Below are positions 54,401 to 64,000 of a stretch of 64,000 nt of DNA, piece by piece. A model generated the notes under the pieces. It did no database searches, had not been told where the DNA came from, and saw only the letters and a program-made list of their open reading frames with translations. The DNA comes from Drosophila pseudoobscura (Eukaryota; Arthropoda; Insecta; Diptera; Drosophilidae): the NCBI RefSeq assembly GCF_009870125.1, contig NC_046680.1, forward strand, positions 4,588,001 to 4,652,000, given 5' to 3'. How positions within the stretch are numbered: the first letter of the stretch is position 1; every line of letters begins with the position of its first letter. The translations under genes and the position numbers were made by a program.

Positions 54401-57400
54401 ATATCGAATATTTATGGAAGCAACTTCCTTTCATGCCGCGCCTCTGCTGCTGCTTTGCGGGAGACGAAAGCTACATTTAATTATGACAAATTGGTTTTTG
54501 TGTACGCGAACAATGGGATTGGGAAGGAGTGGCCAAATGGATCCGAATCAAGAGGAAGCCTGCTCAAAGAAAAGGAATGAAATTAAAGATTAATTCACCA
54601 TCGATTTTCTGCAAAGCATTGGAATTAAAATGGAATCCACGAGTGGTAAAGGGCATGCCGGGTATATTGGGTCTTCGCCGCGACACTCGACAGTGAGTAT
54701 CCACTGATCCTCGAACATTAAACCCACTCAAGTGGAATGTAATCTTTAGGAAAATATCCAGCAAATCAGTGTTGCTCAAATTTGCAATTCATCTGAAATA
54801 CTTTCGTGCCAGAGCCCCATCAGAGGCACTGCCGGGCCGGGCCGGGCCGGGCCCCACTAAGTAGGCTATGATTTTTAGCCCGATTGCCGCTTGCTCAGCG
54901 ACTCAAACCGAGTTCAGCGCACAATTACACAGCCATACACATAAATTGTTATGCTGTCATTAATTTTTATGTTTACATTTGTGCATTTGTCTGTATTGTG
55001 TTTTCCGTTTCCGCCTGTCTACGAGTATTTGCTGTTGGCGCAGCTCTTTATCGCTCTCAAGCACGCAGCGTAATTAAGCGGCAGTTTAATGCTCAACTGA
55101 ACCGCACTGGACTCGAAATAATTGATATTTCTGTGGAGCCGCACAACCCATTGAGCCGGCAATCTCTGACGGGGCAAAGCTCCTGCGGTCGCCCGTTAAT
55201 GGTGATGTATTTTTACTTTGATTGCATCCAGAGAGTTGCAGTGGCAGCCGGTAAGCGGATTTCATAGAGTGCAACAAATGCCAATAAGCGCGTGCCGGAG
55301 CATTGCTCGAGTGGGAGCTGTGCACGTGCCCGGCATAAATCGATGTACTCTTCCCAGATCCCAGACCCCCACTCAGACCCAGAACCAGAACCAGAACCAG
55401 ACCCATACCCAGTTCTAGCTCCAACATCCCATATCCCGCAGCACGCATCGCGACAGCGGAGAGCAGAAAGAATTATATTTATGCACATTGTGGCATGAAT
55501 ACAAATTGTGTCGGTATGCGGCTGGGCTAATGCGCGTTCCTGGTAGAGTCGACGGTTGGGTTCAGGATCGTGTTCACTCTTCCCGCAAATCAGCTGACAA
55601 CATCCTTCAAATTTGGAACATTTGAAACGTCGGGAACGCTTGCGGCCACTTTTCACAGCCCTTTCTTTCGGCCGACAACAACTTTCCATCGACCAACAGA
55701 GGAACAGAGGAAAAATTATGCAAATTCGGCGGCCGGCCTTGCTAATATGCTCATTTGCATAGTGCTGCCGCATTGTTTGCCGAATTGGCCAGCCATCGAC
55801 TGGCCGTCTGAGACCTTATTATGCAGGGCACACACCCAGCCCCAGCCCCAGCCCCCGGCAGGGATATGCTTTGAAGCGTGCAGTTCTTCCTGTATTTTTC
55901 ACACCAACCATCCTTGAACCTCTTTTCCGGCCTGACTTATTAATGCCTTGTATTTCCAAGGGCTTAACTCTTTCGCCCGACTGTTTGCTCTTCGTATACC
56001 CTTGCTAATCGCTATGGAATCCCTCTAAAGTTTAGCCCAACTTTGCTGATTTATAGATAGACGGATCTCTGGATGGATGTCTAGTTCGAGAGTCTTGTTT
56101 ACTTAGGCTAGCTGTCCGTATCGCTTTCACTCCATCCCCTCTCGATTAAGTATATCACTTAGAGGGATATTTATGTGCATGTTCAGGCATGTGAAACGTG
56201 CAGAGAAGCTTCTTCTGCGTATAACACCTGTTTCAGGTGAACTTTCCCTTAAATTCCCTTAAATTTTCCCAGAAACGGACCATAGAACAATTTCGAAGAG
56301 AGCCAAAATTCAATTACAGATTCGCGGTTGCAATTTATGGCGAAAAAACGAGCTGGGAAACTGCGCAACATGGTCAGCAGCTTTGCAGCCATCGTCGCGT
56401 CGTCTCCATTGGCAACGCCAGTGAGCGGTGCACGTAGCGGTGTACCAACTGCTAAATTAATTACTCAAATTTTGATCGAGTGCATGCACAAATTAACAAA
56501 CGTTGTTTTTCGTGCAGCTGTATTCTGAATTTCCTTTTCGTGGTGTTCTGTGAATTGCTCTTACGCCGCTGTGTCCAAGAACCATAAAGCAGTTAGCGGG
56601 GATGCTCCACTGGAGACTACAGCCAATAACTGAATGAGCGGGATATCGGGATATTTCCATGGCTCCTGAGCGCCATGGCACCCTCCCCGGAGAACACGAC
56701 CTAAGCCCCTTTAATTGTCTTCGTTAGCACGCTTTAAGTTACATTTAATTTGTGGTACGAGTAGTGCCTGCTGCTTCCGTTTTCGTATCGTTGTGCGTGG
56801 GTGGTGGGAGGGCAAGGTCAGGGGGCAGCGGCATGAGAATTAAGGCTAATTAGGAGTCGGGCCATTAAGGCTCAAGTGCAATGATCTGTGAGGCGTAAGG
56901 GTGCGAACAGGATGGTTCGAGTGCATTGCTTCTCATTTCAATATCTCATGTTTTAAAGCCCCATACATTCTCAGAATTTAAGGCCGGAAAATGCGGTGGT
57001 GGGAGCGGAGGCGAAGGCATAGGCGGAGGCAGAAGAGGAGCAAAGCAATTTGTTTTTACCACGAGTAATTTGTCTTCAAAAAGCAAATGTTTTGCAATTT
57101 GTTAACAAGAACATTTTTCGCTTTATGTTCCCCCACTGCCATTGGTCCTGCTCTTCTTGTTTTTACTTTATTTTTTTGTCTTTATATTTTTGTTGGCAGG
57201 CGCTTGGCGGCTTGTTTGCCAACGTTTGGTTTTTGTTTCTTTTGTTTGCATTGCTTGTGGCACAGACAGACTGCCAGCCACTGCCTCTCCCTCTGCTTGG
57301 CCGCCTTCCCACCAAAACTCCAAGGCAAAGGCAAAGCCAATCCCAAAGCCGAGCCTCAATGCAAATGAAAATGGTAGAGGAAAGCTGGCCCCAGAGCAGA

Positions 57401-60400
57401 TAAGAAGCCGAGACGCCCTCTCCGCTCCCCTGCTCGGGTAACAAATGACTGTTGTGCCTAAAATTGAAAGTAAATACATATTGGTAGACAGCCAAAAGAG
57501 AAAACATATATTTTCCCAAAGAGCATTACCTAAGGACGAGTCCTGGCGGCCAGCCCAGCCTCCACTGGGTCCGCCTGGTGCCGACCTCCACTTGTTGGAC
57601 ACGCCTAGACTGCCTGCCGGGATGCCGAAACTCTTAATTAAATCGCGCTGATTGCACTGACCTGGCCCTGTCCGGTTCGGAGCTTGTCCTTAACTGAAAC
57701 TGGTTGACGTTTAACAACTTTGCACATATACATAATGCCTTCGGTGTGCAATCATGGCATTGGCAATGCACTCATGTGCATTCATATTCAATTATGGTCC
57801 TGAGCGGATACGTTAATTGCTCTTAACTCTACTCGAACCGGAAAATTCCCTCTTTCATGAGCCTCTCCCCCGCCCTCCCGGGCTGCTGCGATCCAAAATG
57901 TATCGATTCATTCGAATCTACAGGCTGAGCTTCTGAAAATATATTCCATTTGATTTCTCTGCCTCCCTCGAGCTCCGAAATTGTGCTTCTTTCTACTCCG
58001 GTTTGGGGTTTAGTGAAAATCCAAGGAAACCACAACTCTAATGGCCATGTTCAGGCTTTGAAAACCCATTTATCCGGGTGCTGGTGTGCTCGTGTGGTAG
58101 TGTGCGTGTGGTTCCGATTCTGCAACATCGATTTGAGGTGGTTCGGCTATCGGCATTTTTTGGGCCAGGCCATGCATGAATCCTGGCAACTTTAATCTCC
58201 ATTCAGCTGCCATCGAAGCAGGCGAACGGGCGAGCGGTCGAGCGAGAGAGGAGAGCCCACTATTTGCATAGAGCAGATGAAAAGTAAAAGGCGGAGTCAG
58301 AGTCGATGGGATCTCTTTATGCCTTTATGCTTTGCAATCATGGCTCACACACACAAACACGTCTCACGCATGCACACACACACACACACTTCTGCTATGG
58401 TAGCACAATTTGAACTTTAACACCTTCCATGACAGCCAACCGTGTGACCTCAGGCGCAATTTTGTGTAAATAACAAGAAAATCACAAAAACAACGACATC
58501 GACCTCTCTGCGCCATGCCCCAAGGCGAGGACATCCCCCTTTCTGGGTCCATCACTTTGGCTTCTGCCATTTGATACTCTTGCTGGAGGTATAATGATTA
58601 TATACCCCAAGGAGAAGCATTTCCACTGGCATAGGGCATAGCACAGACCATTCTCTTTATGCACTCGTTATATATTTATATCCTACGGAATCGTAGGAAC
58701 AATCGTCCAAAGAAAATATAACTTAAATTGAAACAATATACTGGGAAGGGTATCCAAATGCTTTCGTCATCAAGGCTATCCCTCCTTTCTTTATTGTGTA
58801 CATACACAAAGTGTGTCCGTGTGTCTGTGTATCTAAGTGTTGTTGTAGTTGGCCATTATGCGCATAAAATATAAGAGGGTTGTTCATATACCCAGCACAA
58901 TGGATGCATAAATCTATGCTGCTTTGGCAAAAGAAAAAAGCGACATGAAAGACATGGGGGACACAGAGAAGACGGACCGGAGCGGGAGGTGAGGCATGGA
59001 GAGATGGTGAAAGACTTCTGCCGTTAGCGCGTTTGAGAGATTTATTTTAACATTTTTATTATTAGTTTTTCGTCTCGTTTCTCCTCTCCCTGAAATTGTT
59101 CGTGGTCATGCTGCATTAGCTGCCGGCTTCCTTCACAAATTGCTCGAAAATGGTATTGCAAATTAAGGGTTAACTTTAAAGAACTTCATTGTAAAATTGA
59201 TTGGGGTTGTGGGCTCCCTCCATCCGCCTCCGGTCAGCTCCAGCACCCCCTCGTATATGCCACTTACAGCTCAGCAAGGGATTGGGTTTTCCGTTTGAAT
59301 GCCTTCAATTCTGTTTGGTTTCGATTCCATTGTGCGCCTCTATGTTTGGCTTAAATGTCAGCTGTCAGTGACCATAATTTCGGTTTATTGTTTTGCCAAA
59401 AACAAAAGTTCCGGCGCGAGGCCAGGCACTGGCTATATGGCTTTTCTTCTCTTAACCCATTGTGCTGACAATCTCGTTTCCCCACCTCTTGCCGCCCATA
59501 ATGGAACACAAAAGGCCATCGTTTCTCGAATTTGGGACTTAGGATGTCTTTTCTAGGAGATTATTCGAACTAGAGCAACCTATAGATACATTCCATCAGA
59601 TCAGATCAGTCTCTAGCGGGTACTGAAATTAACCCTAGAATCCTGACAAATGTACCAGGAATGGATTCCAAAAAGGTTACTTATTTAGATACAGCGCGGA
59701 TAGGGGGTACTCCACCGTCCTCTCTCCACTGACCAGGGACAGTTCAAGCCCCGGACTTGTTGCTGACCTTTTGCTGAAATTAAAAACTTTTGCGTAATGT
59801 GCATTAAAATCCTTTCAATTCCTTTCAATTTCCATAAACGCTGACCCCATGCATTTGCCAGTCTTGTAATTTTCCAATTTGCTTTTCTCATTTAGTTTTC
59901 CATTTGCCTTCCTCCAGTGTTGCCAGCTCCAATTTTGCCATCTTTTCCCCAGCTTTCTGCTGACTCGTGCGCCTAATTGTAAGTAACAAGACAGCAACAA
60001 CATTCACAGTTCCCCAAATGGTTCATGACAAAAAAAAGAAGGAGGGAAAAGGAATTCAGAAGTAGGTGGCAGGTGGCAGGGGTGGGGAAAAAGGGAGAGA
60101 CCAGGGCAAAAAGAAAAATTATAAATGGCGGCACAGAATTCTTTGCAAACACTTTTTCACGCTTGATTAATTTCGGTTCGGCAGTTGCTGCCGGTTTGCA
60201 CTGTGCCGTTGCCCTTTCTTATTTTTGTGTTTTATTTTATTACCATCCATTTTTTAATAGCAAAGTGTTAAGTTTGACAGTTTCGGGTCTACTCGGGAGC
60301 ATTATGAACACTTCACTGAGCGAGCGAGAAAGTCGACGGGCAAAGTGCCGCGTCAGGCGAATCTCCTGACCTGACAAGCTGCTCATAATTAATGCACTTT

Positions 60401-63400
60401 CAAACTTTCCAGCAACCCATACTCATCTTCATGCTACTCGAAGAGGCAGCTCCTGTCTTTGACTGGGACTGATCCATTAGGGCTCAGCTCGGAATCAATC
60501 TTTAGCTTTAGTTTCATATGACTTGGCCAATGGGCACATCATTAGATCAGGTGCGTTACTGATTTCCCATCGCACACTTACTCGTTTATAGCGCCCTCAA
60601 GTGCCACATATTCTGATTGAATGGAAGGAGCTGCTAGACAGAAACGTACTGTAGTGGGGGACCGCCTGCGCCTTCTCTATTTATGTTAGTGTCTTGCATT
60701 CATGTTTGCTGAACATAAAGGCAATGTGCTCTGCTTTCAATTTGCTAATGCACTGCCTGGCTCCGGGCAAAGGAAAGATCCAAAGGTTGTCTGCTGTTGC
60801 CACTTGCTTCAATGAAGATGTCTTCCTCCCTGCCCCAACTTATTTCCTGTGAACGAGTTATTGCCGACGCACATCGAGCATATCGCTGAGTGGAGCCCCG
60901 GAGTATTGTAGTCAACCTATATGTTTTATATGCTGGCTTGGGCATTTCTATATGTACTTTTGCTCCCCTCCACATCTACTCGTGCATCACTCCAAGTCCA
61001 GATAAAGTTTCAGCAGCTGCAGCAGTGGATTTATACGATTTATTTCATTGGCCACAAAATCAACACAGAAACATGTTTCCATCGAGAGAATATTCATTTT
61101 TCATTTGTGGTCAGCCGTGGTCTGGTATGGTTCTGGTCTGGTTCTGGTCTGGTTTTGGTCTGGTCGTGTTTCGCCTGTTATCTGGATAATTAATTCGATT
61201 GCACCATCGCGGCCATCGCAACCACCGAAATGCAGAAGTTTCCCGACGTGCACCGCACACCTCGGCGTATGCGTGATATTAAATTCAAAGCTCTTTCAAC
61301 GGGGTGTTTGTGCTTACCGAGCAAGCACTCCGGACCAAGTGCCCCACTGAAGGTCGACACTTTGAGACTATCTAGAATCCCGCTGAAAGCCAACTTTGGG
61401 GCGGTACTGAGTAGGCCAGGACTGTTGATTCAACTGCAAACGCTGATGTTTGCCCTACCAGTCCACAGTGGCCTCCTGGCTTCAAGCCCCTCTCCTCAGT
61501 TAAGGAGTTCTTGACGAAGTAAACCGATAAAGCAGTTAATCGACGGGAGGAATGTGCGGCCCTCGAGGAACCTTAAATTTGTGGAAACTAAAATTTGTTT
61601 TTAAATCGTTGCCCCAGCTCGGGTTTCGCTGCGAGCGCCTGGTGAGGCATGGCAATGAAAATAAATGACTTCTCATTAGAATAAAACGTTGAAAAATTAA
61701 GAAAAATGCTGGACGGAGCGACGACAATGTCGGGGGTAACCGACCCCCACAGCAAACGAAATAAGAATACAAAAAATAAATAAAAAAATATAAGAGGCGG
61801 AAAAAAGCGGCAGCGGGTAAGCGAGTCTGAGTCCAAGGCAGTCGCAGGTGGGTGAGGCCATACAAATGGTTTTGAATTTAAATTGGACAACAATTGCAGA
61901 CATTTTGTTATCACATATTTTGCAGCTTTAATCCCCACCCAGACAGCCACTGGATCAAACGGAATGTGTAACTACAGCTCCAAGGTTGAGGCAAGGATAC
62001 GACGCTCGATGTTTTGTGCTTGTGCAACGTGGCATGAATGAGCAACTGTTGCCCCAATCCCCCCCACCCGTCAGCCCTGTCAATCTGTCCCTGCGCCTGC
62101 ATCTGCACCTGCACCTGCACTTGCAGCTGAAGTGCAAATGTGCAGTGTAATTAAAAGTGTGTGCACGTTCAGGCCAGGGCACAAGCAATTCAGACAGAAA
62201 AGAGCAAGCGAAATGGCAATTTCTGAGGCCCAACCTTTGCCCTGCCCCACCTCGATAGTTGACTGACTTTGGGGAATATGAACTCTGGTTGCGGTGGCCT
62301 ACTAATACCGATTGCCGGGGGCGGACGGTATTCAGTTGGCCAATCCATAACCATAAGCCGACCTCTGCAGCTGGAGTCATCTCCCTCTCTCTCCCCCTTC
62401 CTCTCTGTTAACTATCAATTAACATTTGCCAAGGCCATGAACCGATACGATACCGAAAGAGATCCTATCCCTTTGAGTCCCGTCCAGGTAAATTAGTTTC
62501 CAGGTGAAATCAGAATCGCAATCAGAACTACAGCCACAGTCTAAAAGGGAGTCGAAGAAGGAAAAGTACTCTAGTTGAATATGTGATAATTGGGTTTTTT
62601 GCTTTTTCGATGGACTGCACAAACGTCCTTAGTCCTTGGCTCTGTAATTTCAACCTTTGCCGCTTGTTAATTGCAGTTTCCTGAAAATTGCCGGACAAAA
62701 AATGAAACATTTCCAGAAAATGTATGCAGAAAATAAAACAATTTATCCACTGCATGTGTGAAACGGTAAATCAACATGTGTTGAAAATATTTGCTTTCAG
62801 GGAGAGATAGAAAATATAATATTCAGCAATATTCAGACAAGAATAACTTTCATCGAAGCCAAAGTACTACCATAAATGAAATATTAGCTTTCGCCGATAT
62901 TTCAGCAAATGTTCAACAGTGTTAAATTTTTGATTCGGATTTTCAATTGCGAAACCCAATTTATGGCTATGTCGTGTGGCAGGGCAGGGCTTTAATATAG
63001 ACACATGAATATTGCCACAATGAACGCCATTAAACCATGTGCGACGTGGGCTGCTATCCGAAAAGAAAGTGCGAACAAAGTATAAATCTTGGGCCAGCAT
63101 TGTCTGGGACCTGGACCCGGACGCGGAGGCGGAGTCGGAGCTGGATCCGGAAACCAAATCCAGAGGCAGATGCAGAGGCAGAGGCACAGCCAGGGCCAAA
63201 GCCAAAGCCACAGCCAAACATCGAAGCACTTAGCAACTGCCTAATTTATGGTCCTGTCTGACAATGTGCAGGGGAATGTTGATGTGGATGTGGATGTAAA
63301 TGCTGGGAGGCCAGACGGTCCGCACAGACATACTCTAGGAGCACATGGCAGACGATTAGCCACAGACGATTGCACTGAAACAAAGCCTGGTGAGGGAGGG

Positions 63401-64000
63401 GCGGAGGGCAACGATTGGTTGCAGGATTGGGATGTGGGGGGACTCCCAGGCAAATCGATTGCCATTTAAATATTTCTGGGCTTTCGTCTGTGCCACTGAA
63501 GCGAGGCTGACTGGCATCGATGTTGGTATACTTTTAATTGAATAATGCTGGATTGTTTTTGAGCCTCTGCTTATAGGTGGTCCTGCTACCATATGCATAT
63601 CTCCTTTTTGTCATTTATTGGTAGAGTAAATGCTCAACGATAGTCACGTAGTTGGCAAGAGTTCCAGGCGAGAGCCACAAATGTTCGCAAAATGCAAAGT
63701 TGTTGCTTTGTTTTTCCACACAAAAATAAAATCAGAAAACACTGAAACGTGCCTTTCGACATTTTGCAATGTATTTAGGCACGTGCAACACATACGAGCA
63801 TTCGTGTATGTGCGAGTATGTGGGATTGCTCTGACAAATTGAATTTTGCTGCTGCCAAAAACGATATCGATTTGATATATGTATGAAGAGAGGGGAGGGA
63901 GCCCACAAAAAGGAGGCCTGGCTTTCCAGCAGCAACAGCATTAGGGTCAATTACCGCTGAAAACTGAATTGTCAACACAGTAAGACTTCCCTCCACTCGA
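47644..64000. other. Long non-coding interval with many short tandem repeats
   Basis: No coding gene, tRNA or complete mobile element recognised in 16 kb. Seen are a (CT)n run at 48389-48421; CTCGAACC-type repeats at 51943-51970; GCATCG hexamers at 54137-54165; GGGCC-rich pentamers at 54835-54852; ACCAGA hexamers at 55378-55405; (CA)n at 58373-58388; GGTCTG/GGTTCT repeats at 61119-61165; ACCTGC hexamers at 62099-62123; and GGAGGC/CAGAGG-type hexamers at 63110-63215. The palindrome-like TCCTACG-GAAT-CGTAGGA is at 58680-58697. The stretch fits intergenic regulatory or large-intron DNA. Confidence 0.45.

Noticed and set aside
54835-54852. GGGCC-type run as a possible structured regulatory site
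   Set aside because: Only three to four pentamer units, within normal microsatellite noise for this region.
55213-55773. 186-codon minus-strand open frame with an ATG
   Set aside because: Its composition is patchy, it includes a Gly-Ser run caused by the ACCAGA hexamer, and no family, poly(A) signal or promoter fits. Probably chance.
1-64000. tRNA genes, rRNA and CRISPR arrays
   Set aside because: No tRNA B-box with matching arms was seen. The repeats are eukaryotic simple repeats and mobile elements, not spaced CRISPR units.

Overview
This is nuclear DNA of a fruit fly of the genus Drosophila. It has short spliced genes with fly orthologues (SdhB, klaroid, ubl), fly core-promoter motifs (DRE, Ohler motifs 1 and 6, Inr plus DPE), DINE-1/mini-me-like repeats with a (GTCY)n tract, and a BEL/Pao retrotransposon. 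By general knowledge SdhB lies on Muller element C in D. melanogaster. The DINE-like repeat resembles copies common in the obscura group, but I cannot fix the species.

Region 1 (1-20 kb) is gene dense. In order it holds a DINE-like repeat; a sperm-type leucyl aminopeptidase paralogue on the minus strand that has lost its metal ligands; a decayed acidic coding fragment; SdhB (complex II iron-sulfur subunit, plus strand); an APC15-like anaphase-promoting-complex subunit (minus); ubl/UBL5/Hub1 (minus); an intronless TATA-driven gene for a small secreted eight-cysteine peptide (plus); a second, inverted DINE-like copy; a promoter-like repeat shared with SdhB and interrupted beside an hAT-like MITE; and klaroid (koi, SUN-domain LINC protein, plus). 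The koi gene has a GC-AG intron and a probable early polyadenylated form without the SUN domain.

Region 2 (20-30 kb) shows no coding gene, only simple repeats and weak promoter-like sites. Region 3 (30-38 kb) holds one developmental-type gene: a GAGA tract and an Inr/DPE promoter, then a six-exon secreted protein in which two cysteine-rich VWC-type modules flank a long low-complexity linker. A small acidic-tailed ORF lies convergently downstream.

Region 4 (38-64 kb) is non-coding by eye except for a complete BEL/Pao element (41218-47638) on the minus strand, with 5-bp target duplications, two identical 476-bp LTRs, a tRNA-Trp primer-binding site and one unbroken gag-pol ORF whose last codons lie in the LTR. 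Many hexanucleotide tandem repeats dot this region.

The genes do not form a pathway: SdhB is mitochondrial, APC15 and ubl are cell-cycle and splicing housekeeping genes, and koi is nuclear envelope. I found no clearly new biological system. The most unusual items are the dead aminopeptidase, the shared promoter module, the eight-cysteine secreted peptide, the koi isoform layout and the young BEL insertion.
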